From contig RDOG01000033.1 of the NCBI GenBank assembly GCA_011365055.1, forward strand, positions 1 through 24,123: a DNA stretch of 24,123 bases, in the 5' to 3' direction. This DNA is from Promethearchaeota archaeon. GTDB taxonomy: Archaea; Asgardarchaeota; Lokiarchaeia; Helarchaeales; RDOG01. Below the pieces are notes generated by a model that saw nothing but the letters and a program-made list of their open reading frames with translations, was not told the origin of the DNA and did not search any database. Below, one piece after another: positions 17,685-24,123 of the stretch (its first letter is position 1; each line of letters begins with the position of its first letter). The position numbers and the translations under genes were made by a program.

Positions 17685-18347
17685 ATGAAGAAAAGAGCGT
17701 ATCCCGCAAAATATATCGATGATTTGGGTGAAGTATCAGTTCAAGTTTGGAATGATGGAAAATGTTTGGAACTGAAAATAAGAGATGTGATCTTTTCAGG
17801 ATCAGATTTTGATAGTTTGGAACCTAAAGGAGATCCATCCCCAGAATTACTAAGCAAATTCACATTATATTTAGGTAAAGATTTGTGCAATTGTAATATT
17901 TTATGTGATATTCCTATTGACCTTATTCTAGGCTCTGAGAAGATCTCTAGCACGCTCTCAATGAAATTAATTTTAGGAAAACCTATTCCTCCACGAGGTA
18001 TAGATAAGGAGGTATTAATTTTAGAGTTAAAATATTTAGACAAAAAAATAGTCTCATCTGGTGAAAGTGGATGGTTTGAGGATGAATTAATTGATATTCA
18101 AAGGAAGTTACCAGCCGATGCATATATTTTATGCTGTTTCAATTGTTTATTCTCGGATTATTCACCTTATGGGCATGGACTTTTTGGTAGCATGATGTGT
18201 TTTCGTGATAATAAAGAAAATTATCTTGCAGTCAAGTCCAAGAATGACTTTTTCGCCATCGAAGATACGATGACTGATTATGTACAAGAAATTCATATAT
18301 GTCCAGAATTTCAAAAAAGAATTCCTGGAACAGGGTATCGTGGATGA
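17685..18347 (+). CDS. Cysteine-rich soluble protein resembling DUF6304
   Basis: The 220-residue product has no membrane segment. Features visible are VIFSGSDFDSLEP (36-47), CNCNILCDIPIDL (68-80), then CCFNCLFSDYSPYGHGLFG (150-168), MMCFRDNKE (171-179) and a closing HICPEFQKR with GTGYRG. From memory this resembles the bacterial family DUF6304, but I could not check it. C151, C154, C172 and C206 could form a metal site. The family is of unknown function and some bacterial homologues may sit beside toxins; no toxin gene is visible here. A transfer from bacteria is possible. Confidence 0.6.
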   Translation: MKKRAYPAKYIDDLGEVSVQVWNDGKCLELKIRDVIFSGSDFDSLEPKGDPSPELLSKFTLYLGKDLCNCNILCDIPIDLILGSEKISSTLSMKLILGKPIPPRGIDKEVLILELKYLDKKIVSSGESGWFEDELIDIQRKLPADAYILCCFNCLFSDYSPYGHGLFGSMMCFRDNKENYLAVKSKNDFFAIEDTMTDYVQEIHICPEFQKRIPGTGYRG

Positions 18348-18450
18348 GTGAACCACACTATCCTAAAGGAGGGAGACTTCACTAGAATTAAATATTAATT
18401 TATTATTTTTTACATAAAAGAAAATTTTAATAATTAAACGCTAGGGATTA

Positions 18451-18741
18451 ATGATGGAAATAAAAATAGCTGAATTGGTTAAGGACGTTAAACATTTGAT
18501 TCCAATTTATTCTAAAGAATTTAAAATTTCAGAAGAAGGGAGTGCAGAATTCTTACGTCTTGCAATCATTGAAACTATTAAGACCAATAAAAAAATAAAG
18601 ATGGAAAATATTGATAAAGGTTTCATTATTGGAGAAGAAACTGAAATTCAAGCTTTAAGAAATGAAATTAGTAGTTGGGACGAAAATGAGTTTGATTTAG
18701 AAGATTTTGAAGTAATAGGATATTGTAAAAATATAAGATGA
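18451..18741 (+). CDS. Small acidic protein of unknown function
   Basis: The product is 96 residues (95 if the second ATG at 18454 is used). AGGGAT (18443-18448) lies 5 nt before the second ATG, which favours that start. The sequence is helix-rich, with SAEFLRLAIIETIKTN in the middle and an acidic end (DENEFDLEDFEVIG). No family is recognised and no catalytic motif is visible. It is followed by a T-rich tract and by two further small genes on the same strand. Confidence 0.6.
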   Translation: MMEIKIAELVKDVKHLIPIYSKEFKISEEGSAEFLRLAIIETIKTNKKIKMENIDKGFIIGEETEIQALRNEISSWDENEFDLEDFEVIGYCKNIR

Positions 18742-18744
18742 TTA

Positions 18745-18779
18745 TTTTTTGCCTTAATTCTTTCGATTTTTCCGATTTC
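18745..18779 (+). terminator. T-rich terminator after the small acidic protein gene
   Basis: A pyrimidine-rich stretch with T6 and T5 runs begins 3 nt after the stop codon at 18741, consistent with archaeal termination. Confidence 0.35.
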
Positions 18780-18854
18780 TAATATTTATGGTCATAAAAT
18801 TTTGAAAAAAAATATAAGAGAAATTGAACATAAAAAAGAACAAAAACTAAAAAA

Positions 18855-19346
18855 TTGATAAATTTGAAAATTGAAAATAAAACTAATTGGGAGATTCAAG
18901 ATTGGGTTGAAAAGATAATATTTAAGTTTGTTGAGGATAATCCACAAAAAACTTTCTTGGTCTGTAAAATCTATTCCAAAAAGAAAAAAGCTTATTATTG
19001 CTACGATCTAGAAATAGAAAATGAAACCATATTTATTCAAAGAGCTTATAAAGAGCCAGTTCAAATTGAAAATGAGGAAGTAGATAAATCATATAATGAA
19101 CAGAAAAACATGATAAATACTTTGGATAAGGAATTAATTACTTTAAAACAAGATATGGTGGATAAATCAGAGGGGTTTAATAATGAATTTTCTACCATGA
19201 GAAATCGCATGAACAATATTGAACGTAATTTAGATTTAATGAAATCCGAAATCAAAGATTTAAAAACGAAATTTGATAAAACCTTTGAAAAAATAATGCT
19301 AATTGAGGAAAAAATTGAACATCTCGAGGATCATTTAGAGAAATAA
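18855..19346 (+). CDS. Protein with globular head and C-terminal coiled coil
   Basis: The 163-residue product has a short alpha/beta-like head (1-70, with NPQKTFLVCKIYSKKKKAYYCYDLEI) and a long heptad-rich region (about 75-163) with MINTLDKELITLKQ and MNNIERNLDLMKSEIKDLK. This predicts a parallel coiled coil or helical bundle. There is no ATG near the start: an upstream TAA at 18831 leaves TTG 18855 or TTG 18864. No ribosome site is obvious. The family is unknown; a structural or adaptor role is only a guess from the coiled coil. Confidence 0.65.
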   Translation: MINLKIENKTNWEIQDWVEKIIFKFVEDNPQKTFLVCKIYSKKKKAYYCYDLEIENETIFIQRAYKEPVQIENEEVDKSYNEQKNMINTLDKELITLKQDMVDKSEGFNNEFSTMRNRMNNIERNLDLMKSEIKDLKTKFDKTFEKIMLIEEKIEHLEDHLEK

Positions 19347-19406
19347 TATTTAATATCAAAAAAAAAGCAAGAGACATTTATTTCTGTAACTCTATGTGAA
19401 TTCATA

Positions 19407-19745
19407 ATGACAGAAGAAGAAATGACTGATGAAGATGAAGAATCTTTACTAAATGAAAAAATTTTCAAAGAGAAAAATTCAAGGTTTTTAAAAAAAGTGG
19501 AAAAAATTGATGCGGAAGTTGAGCGCATCATGGAGGAATCAAGACAGCTTGAAATTTCCCTTGACGAAAGTAGAGTTAGAAATGAGGTCGTGCTTTTGGA
19601 TAAATTCCGAGAATTAAAACCTCGTGATAAACCCTCTGGACTCCCTGATGAGCCGGGATCTATCGTGTACCGCGCTGGAGGCGATGGTTTAATTAGAGAA
19701 CTTATACCAGATAACCCCAAAAAGAAAAGATACTTTTTAGATTAA
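19407..19745 (+). CDS. Small charged protein of unknown function
   Basis: The 112-residue product begins with an acidic stretch (MTEEEMTDEDEE), continues as a charged helix to about residue 75, and ends with a Gly/Pro-rich conserved-looking piece (PDEPGSIVYRAGGDGLIRELIP) and KKKRYFLD. It starts 60 nt after the coiled-coil gene on the same strand and may be co-transcribed. No ribosome site is clear. No family is recognised. Confidence 0.6.
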   Translation: MTEEEMTDEDEESLLNEKIFKEKNSRFLKKVEKIDAEVERIMEESRQLEISLDESRVRNEVVLLDKFRELKPRDKPSGLPDEPGSIVYRAGGDGLIRELIPDNPKKKRYFLD

Positions 19746-19749
19746 AATT

Positions 19750-19795
19750 TCTAGCATTTTTAGTTCATTTTCATTATTCTTCGATTTTAATAATT
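19750..19795 (+). terminator. T-rich region after the small charged protein gene
   Basis: Several T4-T5 runs (ATTTTTAG, TTCATTTTCATT, GATTTTAAT) follow the stop at 19745. This is a probable end of the small-gene cluster transcript. Confidence 0.3.
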
Positions 19796-19818
19796 TCAAA
19801 GGAGGAGGGTAGTACTGG

Positions 19819-19887
19819 TTGAATAGAGACGAATTAATGAATAAAAAATGGGATATAAACGAATTAAAAATGTATTTAAAAGTCTGA
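19819..19887 (+). CDS. Candidate 22-codon small ORF behind a strong ribosome site
   Basis: The sequence AAAGGAGGAGGG (19798-19809) is an excellent ribosome site, and a TTG 9 nt downstream opens 22 codons (MNRDELMNKKWDINELKMYLKV). An overlapping ATG at 19848 opens another 22-codon frame rich in Lys. Either a microprotein or a decayed gene start is possible. Nothing confirms translation. Confidence 0.2.
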   Translation: MNRDELMNKKWDINELKMYLKV

Positions 19888-19976
19888 AAAAAGAAGATAT
19901 TGCACGAAAAATTTAATCTGATACAGAAGAAAATAAATAATACTTTTCAGAACTTCTAAAAAAAGATTTATTAAAT

Positions 19977-20615
19977 TTATACTAAATAATTTTTTAAATC
20001 ATATATTTCAATTTTATTATCAATATTAATTTCAAATCCCTCTTTTCCTGCATTTAAAATTATTGATTTATTAACTTGATATTCAGCATGAGCCTCGTGA
20101 ATATGACCACATATAGAAATAGCAGGCTGAAATTCTTCTATCAATTTTAAATATTGTTTAGACCCGACATGTTTTCCTTGTTGTCCCAAGTATGGTTTGG
20201 TCAGATCCCCATACTTGTAGGGGGGTATGTGTGTTACAAGGATAATTTTATTAAATGATTCGGAGATGGCTTTTTCAACAATTTGATAAAATTTTGGAAA
20301 ATTTTGGGTGAAATTTTTCTCATTTCCACCCAATCCAATTAAAACAATATCATCTATCTTAATAGTTTTTAAATTTAAATTAGTAATATTTTTCAGTTGA
20401 TCCTCAGGTTCTTTACCGTCCATGTTCCCCCAAATAAAAAAAGTTTTAACTTCAAAACTGCTTAACAAATTTTCAATTTTATTTAGACTCCCAAAGTTTG
20501 ACATGTCACCTGCCATGATTACAAAATCGGGTTTAATTCTTTTTATTAGTTTATTTGCTCTTCTATAAAGAGAGCGTTTATCGTGAAAATCAGAAAAAGC
20601 AAGAATTCTAACCAT
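19977..20615 (-). CDS. Calcineurin-like metallophosphoesterase
   Basis: The 212-residue product has the full metal-binding set: FSDFHD (Asp9, His11), AGDMSN (Asp37), WGNMD (Asn64, Asp66), THIPP (His129) and CGHIHE (His171, His173). GNMD in place of GNHD is common in archaeal members, and the missing His often means a narrower phosphodiesterase activity. The substrate is unknown. A ribosome site GAGGT sits 8 nt before the ATG. It starts 55 nt downstream of the repeat-protein gene on the same strand, so the two are probably one operon. Confidence 0.93.
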   Translation of the reverse strand: MVRILAFSDFHDKRSLYRRANKLIKRIKPDFVIMAGDMSNFGSLNKIENLLSSFEVKTFFIWGNMDGKEPEDQLKNITNLNLKTIKIDDIVLIGLGGNEKNFTQNFPKFYQIVEKAISESFNKIILVTHIPPYKYGDLTKPYLGQQGKHVGSKQYLKLIEEFQPAISICGHIHEAHAEYQVNKSIILNAGKEGFEINIDNKIEIYDLKNYLV

Positions 20616-20670
20616 TTATAACGACCTCTAAATAATAAAAATAGTAAAAAGATTCAAAAAAAAGGTTGTG

Positions 20671-22353
20671 TTAGGGAAGAATCTTGTATCTCTTATCGAT
20701 TATTTTTCTAATTTCTTTGCTTTTATCTTGTGCTAAAATCAATATTATTTTGACTGGTAAATCTTCTCTTAATGAAATTGTTTTACGAACTTCTTCACAC
20801 GAATCGTGAGCAAGAACAAATTTAATGCGATCAGGGATTCCTTTCCGGCAGGCAATAATCCTTCTAATCTCCTTATTTTTAAATAATGCAAGTTTAGAGA
20901 TTACAGGTTCTGATAAATTTCTTCTATACACGTTTATTTTTCTAATATAATCATCTTTATCTTTTGCTAAATCTAAAATAACGTAGTCTGGCAGATCCTC
21001 TCGGTATGCAATGATTTCTCGAACCATTTTACTTTTATCCTTGGCTAATTCTTGGATAATTTTATTGGATAATATCTCCCTATAAGCTATAATTCTTCTT
21101 ACGGATTCATCTGGATCCTTTGTAAGCAATAGAAGCATATCTTCTGTTAAATCATATCTTGATGCTATTTTTCTCCTCACGCTTACATTTTTATCCTTAG
21201 CTAATGGTAAAATGATATCTGGTGGCAATCTTTCCTTATTGACTATGATTTTTCGAATCTCAGGATCATTATCTGTTGCAAGTTTTCTTATAATTGCGTT
21301 ATTTAGACCACTTCTCATTGCTATAATTTTTCTGACTTCGTAACTTTCATCAACAGCAAGTTTTGATAACAATTCTGTTGAAATATTTTCACGATAAGCT
21401 ATTGTTTTTCTGGTTTCTACATCATCATCTTCTGAGAGTTCATCTATTAGTATATCTCTTAAAGTTGAAAGTTCTTCGACTATGGGCGTTTTTAGATCAT
21501 TTAGGCGTTTTTTCTCAAATATATCTAGAAGAATTTTATCTTCTGCAGCTTTAATGTCGTCTGTTTTTTGATATTTATAGGGAATATTTTGCATGATTGT
21601 AGTATTTACATCTTCTAACTTTTTTAATATTTTATTCCTTAATTCTTCTTCCTCAACTGATAAGAGTTCCTTACGTAATTCATCAAATAAATCTTTTCTA
21701 ACTAGTTCATATTTCAAGTATTCTGTCTTTTTTAAAACGTCAATATAAGCATTTTTTACCTCATCATCATTAGGTCTTAAAAAAAAATCTTTATATTTTT
21801 CTGGATCATCGACATAAAAGTTTCTAAGTGTAAAAGCTATTATATCTTTGGAAGCATAAGGTGCAATTTGAATTAATCCTCTCATTATACGAGATCTCAA
21901 ATCTTTATCAAATTCGAAATTTGCATCTATCTTATTTATGCTCTCATTCATTGATTCAATTAGTCCATAAATTAATCCATTTGCTATGAGATCTTCAATA
22001 AAACATTTTAATGCATAATAATGTTCTTCAGGTTTTAATAACGATAAAAACTTCAATTGCTTATCTAAGGATAATTCAACGAAACAATCTTCAAATTCTT
22101 CATTAAATGAAATTTGACCTATTGGAGCTTTTATGAAATCTATATAAACCTCTTTATCCTCCCGTTTCAAATGAATTCCTTTTTCAACTATTTCATCATT
22201 GACTATTTTTGTAATTGCATTGATTTTTAATTCTAAATCCATTAAATTTTCATCAATATAAGGCTCATATTGCTTTTCATATAAAATTTCTTTGCAATCA
22301 TCATCCAAACATTTTTTTTCTTCATTTGAAATGAATAATGTTTTACCTTCCAA
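20671..22353 (-). CDS. Tandem 26-residue alpha-repeat protein (LRV/HEAT-like)
   Basis: The 560-residue product has an acidic, helical N-terminal half (1-310) of unknown family. From residue 315 come nine repeats of exactly 26 residues plus a final partial one: RKIIAYREDLPxxIIxxLAKDKxxEV is the approximate consensus. The pattern resembles leucine-rich-variant (LRV) repeats, whose canonical length is 24, and is related to HEAT repeats. Such solenoids usually bind proteins or nucleic acid; the many Arg/Lys at fixed repeat positions suggest a basic face. The start is TTG, chosen because GGAGGAG (22364-22370) lies about 10 nt before it and no better start is in frame. A cysteine pair (Cys15, Cys20) near the N-terminus lacks the rest of a cluster-binding motif. 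Downstream is the metallophosphoesterase gene. Confidence 0.85.
   Translation of the reverse strand: MEGKTLFISNEEKKCLDDDCKEILYEKQYEPYIDENLMDLELKINAITKIVNDEIVEKGIHLKREDKEVYIDFIKAPIGQISFNEEFEDCFVELSLDKQLKFLSLLKPEEHYYALKCFIEDLIANGLIYGLIESMNESINKIDANFEFDKDLRSRIMRGLIQIAPYASKDIIAFTLRNFYVDDPEKYKDFFLRPNDDEVKNAYIDVLKKTEYLKYELVRKDLFDELRKELLSVEEEELRNKILKKLEDVNTTIMQNIPYKYQKTDDIKAAEDKILLDIFEKKRLNDLKTPIVEELSTLRDILIDELSEDDDVETRKTIAYRENISTELLSKLAVDESYEVRKIIAMRSGLNNAIIRKLATDNDPEIRKIIVNKERLPPDIILPLAKDKNVSVRRKIASRYDLTEDMLLLLTKDPDESVRRIIAYREILSNKIIQELAKDKSKMVREIIAYREDLPDYVILDLAKDKDDYIRKINVYRRNLSEPVISKLALFKNKEIRRIIACRKGIPDRIKFVLAHDSCEEVRKTISLREDLPVKIILILAQDKSKEIRKIIDKRYKILP
20674..21411 (-). repeat. Nine and a half tandem 78-nt coding repeats (26 residues each)
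   Basis: Repeat starts fall at residues 315, 341, 367, 393, 419, 445, 471, 497, 523 and 549 with no indel between copies. Conserved positions are R1, the [IV][IV]A trio at 3-5, R7, L/I10, L/I14-15, L18, A19, D21 and V/I26. Nucleotide identity between copies is low, so the array is old or under selection at protein level only. Confidence 0.85.
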
Positions 22354-22691
22354 GATTATCTCACTCCTCCAAAGGGAATTATCCCTATTAAAGAATAAGT
22401 CTCTTCATTTTTTTATTTTTTGGTAAACCCCAACCACAAACCAACTACAGTCCCATCATACAATTTATAGTAGTTTGTTGTTATATATTTATGATAACTG
22501 TTTAATAAAGATTTAGAAAAAACTAAAAAATATTTTTTACATATTTATCTTAAAATATTTTTATAAAGAGCGAATTATGATTTGACTGGATTAAAATAGG
22601 TTATAGGGGGGGGGAGTGAATACCAATTTTAAATAGAAAAAAGATCCGTAAAGATGTATTAAAAATTACAGATCAATTAGCAAATTTCCAG
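22354..22691. other. Divergent intergenic region with ribosome site, hairpin and inverted repeat
   Basis: On the minus strand GGAGGAG (22364-22370) serves the repeat-protein TTG. Next to it is a small hairpin AGGGA-ATTA-TCCCT (22373-22386). An imperfect inverted repeat (AACCAACTAC near 22441 and GTAGTTTGTT near 22470, one mismatch in ten) flanks a TATA-like stretch and may be an operator. From 22620 to 22691 an open frame in phase with the esterase could be an N-terminal extension. Confidence 0.4.
22606..22614 (+). repeat. Run of nine G residues
   Basis: A G9 homopolymer lies 77 nt before the esterase ATG and is extremely rare in sequence of this composition. It could act as part of a ribosome site for a start further upstream, vary in length, or reflect a read error. 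Confidence 0.8.
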
Positions 22692-23696
22692 ATGACTGCA
22701 GTTTTTAAATTCCTCGAGCAACATAAGGATGAGGGGATCGGTTTTGAACCCCTCTGGCAAAGAATTGTGACCGCAAATGAAGAGTTTTTTAGAAGAGAGA
22801 AGCCGCCTGAGTCCTTTATAGGCTTTTTAACAAAGAGAGAGATGCTATTTTTAGCTAAAATGTTTCGATACGCGCATAAATTCGCAATGGAAAAAGAGAT
22901 GAAGAAAGCTCCTATTCCTGAAGATGTAAAAATAGAAACAATTGACATTAATGGCGTTCCTGCAGAATGGCAAATAGTTCCTGGCGCGAAGGAAGACCAG
23001 GTATTAATATATTTACATGGAGGTGGATATATTATGGGTTCTCCTCTTACACATAAATTACTTACAGTTGCGCTGGGACAAACAACAAATATGCGAGTTT
23101 TAAGTGTGAATTACCGACTTGGGCCTGAATATAGTTTATTTGCATCGCTTGATGATAGTGTTACTGTTTATAAAGAGCTCTTATCAACCAATATAAGCCC
23201 TCAAAAGATTATTATTGCGGGGGATTCTGCAGGAGCGCACCTTACGATAACCACGCTTTTAAAATTACGTGATGAGGGCATTCCTTTACCAGCCGGAGCA
23301 ATACTTATGGCGCCCTTAACAGACATGACACTCTCGGATGCCACTTTTTTTATAAATAGTGAAACAGATCCCATTTTAGCGGATGTCGGATTTTTCTGGT
23401 GGGGAGAAGCAGCAATAGGAGGTAAAGAAACAGAACTGACAAACCCAATAGTCTCACCGCTATTAGCAGATCTGAGCGGCTTACCGCCTCTCTTATTTCA
23501 GGCTAGTCCCTGCGAGATACTATATAGCGATTCAGTTCGGTTTGTTCAGAAAGCTAAAGCTGCTGGAGTTGATGTGACCTTACAAACATGGGATGAAATG
23601 CCACACAATTTTCAACTTTTCGTCTACAGGGGCTTGCCTGAAGCGAAGGAAGCCATTGCTAAAATCGGTGAATTTGTCCAAAAAATTATTAACTAG
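22692..23696 (+). CDS. Alpha/beta hydrolase, hormone-sensitive-lipase (bHSL) family esterase
   Basis: The 334-residue product has the HSL oxyanion motif HGGGY (109-113), a YRLGPE segment (141-146), the nucleophile elbow GDSAGAH with Ser179 and the catalytic His305 in MPHNF. The acid is less clear: where many relatives have GDEVLLDD this protein has SPCEILYSD, so Glu275 or Asp280 must serve. The family hydrolyses short-chain esters; the true substrate is unknown. It is cytosolic. GC is visibly higher than in neighbours, suggesting transfer. No ribosome site precedes ATG 22692, and an in-phase open stretch back to 22620 encodes a plausible basic helix (ILNRKKIRKDVLK), so the true start may be a non-standard ATT at 22626, 9 nt after GGGGAG. 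Confidence 0.92.
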   Translation: MTAVFKFLEQHKDEGIGFEPLWQRIVTANEEFFRREKPPESFIGFLTKREMLFLAKMFRYAHKFAMEKEMKKAPIPEDVKIETIDINGVPAEWQIVPGAKEDQVLIYLHGGGYIMGSPLTHKLLTVALGQTTNMRVLSVNYRLGPEYSLFASLDDSVTVYKELLSTNISPQKIIIAGDSAGAHLTITTLLKLRDEGIPLPAGAILMAPLTDMTLSDATFFINSETDPILADVGFFWWGEAAIGGKETELTNPIVSPLLADLSGLPPLLFQASPCEILYSDSVRFVQKAKAAGVDVTLQTWDEMPHNFQLFVYRGLPEAKEAIAKIGEFVQKIIN

Positions 23697-23998
23697 TAAT
23701 TTCTTTTACCACTTTAATTATTGGTTCTTCTTTTAGAAGGAAGGATCGGGATATCGGACCTTATTACTCGTTTTATCGTGGTTATATCCAAAGTAATAAT
23801 TGTATTTAAAAAAATATAAAACAAAAAATACGAAGGAAATTAAGTTTTTAACTTTAAAAGCCCAAAATAAATTGACTCCACAAGATATAAGTTCATCGTG
23901 GTATTTTAAAATCTATATTTTTTCACTTAATTTCTTTAGGTTATTTCTTTTTTTGAAGCAGAACCCAATTGTTTAAAAAAATGAAATTAAAAAAAAAT
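23697..23998. other. Intergenic region, nothing coding recognised
   Basis: About 300 nt of AT-rich sequence lie between the esterase stop and the stop of the minus-strand edge gene. T-rich runs at 23700-23740 may terminate the esterase transcript. Near 23940-24000 A-rich and T-rich runs flank the end of the edge gene. No ORF, tRNA or repeat of note was found. Confidence 0.4.
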
Positions 23999-24123
23999 TT
24001 ATGTTCGAAATCTCATTAATAATTTTTTCTTTTTCAATAATGACTTAATAATTTCTTTTAAATCTTCTAATTCGACATACATTTGTCTTGTATGACTAAG
24101 ATCTTCTTTAATTTCATCGATTG
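23999..24123 (-). CDS. C-terminal end of a coiled-coil protein gene (partial, enters from right edge)
   Basis: An open minus-strand frame covers the last 122 nt and ends with TAA at 23999-24001. It encodes 40 residues, heptad-like (IDEIKEDLSHTRQMY, VELEDLKEIIKSLLKKKK) and ending in a basic tail. The length and lack of stops alone are weak evidence in such AT-rich DNA, but the charged amphipathic composition looks like real protein. Confidence 0.5.
   Translation of the reverse strand, partial: IDEIKEDLSHTRQMYVELEDLKEIIKSLLKKKKLLMRFRT

Noticed and set aside
18344..18385. 13-codon frame overlapping the stop of the DUF6304-like gene by ATGA, containing GGAGGG
   Set aside because: Too short to support; the GGAGGG has no start codon at a usual distance downstream, so neither a gene nor a ribosome site can be claimed.
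19331..19720. 129-codon minus-strand Ser-rich frame
   Set aside because: It is antisense to the small charged protein gene; Ser/Phe-rich composition is typical of the reverse of Glu/Lys-rich coding DNA.
20674..21411. CRISPR-like or intergenic tandem array, because of the strict 78-nt period
   Set aside because: The period is a multiple of three, the copies differ at nucleotide level, and the repeats are clear protein repeats within one open frame.

Overview
The window is AT-rich (roughly 30% GC by eye) and looks archaeal. Short TATA-like boxes lie 25 to 30 nt before start codons, some genes have strong GGAGG-type ribosome sites, and TTG starts are common. A small surface protein ends in an IPGFE-hydrophobic-basic tail like the sorting tails described in Asgard archaea, and there is an orphan EutA homologue. 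Together these suggest an Asgard (Lokiarchaeia-like) archaeon. This is inference, because no ribosomal or other phylogenetic marker is present.

Left third (1-9570): a cell-surface block. One uninterrupted minus-strand frame runs from 6147 off the left edge (at least 2049 codons). It encodes a membrane-anchored giant protein with a six-loop FG-GAP/VCBS propeller, three copies of an unrecognised domain and several Ig-like modules. Divergent from it is an 870-residue multipass membrane protein with a possible SpoIIM-like core. Convergent to that is a small secreted, membrane-tailed protein.

Middle (9769-16587): metabolism. An MFS transporter precedes a cytosolic GH3 glycosidase. The glycosidase converges, with overlapping stop codons, on an EutA-like ATPase that has a ~215-residue N-terminal extension and no ammonia-lyase genes nearby. 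A divergent small winged-helix-like protein shares the EutA upstream region, and both genes appear leaderless. Next is a likely operon of a cytosolic sulfite-oxidase-like molybdoenzyme and a 2[4Fe-4S] ferredoxin.

Right third (16905-24123): an accessory mosaic. It holds a DUF998-like membrane protein, a cysteine-rich protein resembling DUF6304, three small uncharacterised genes (one strongly coiled-coil), and an operon of a tandem 26-residue repeat protein (LRV/HEAT-like) with a metallophosphoesterase. A hormone-sensitive-lipase-type esterase of higher GC follows, preceded by a run of nine Gs, and the C-terminal end of a coiled-coil gene enters from the right edge.

No tRNA, rRNA, CRISPR array or transposase was recognised. 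The most novel material is the triplicated domain of the giant protein, the extended orphan EutA and the exact-phase 26-residue repeat protein.
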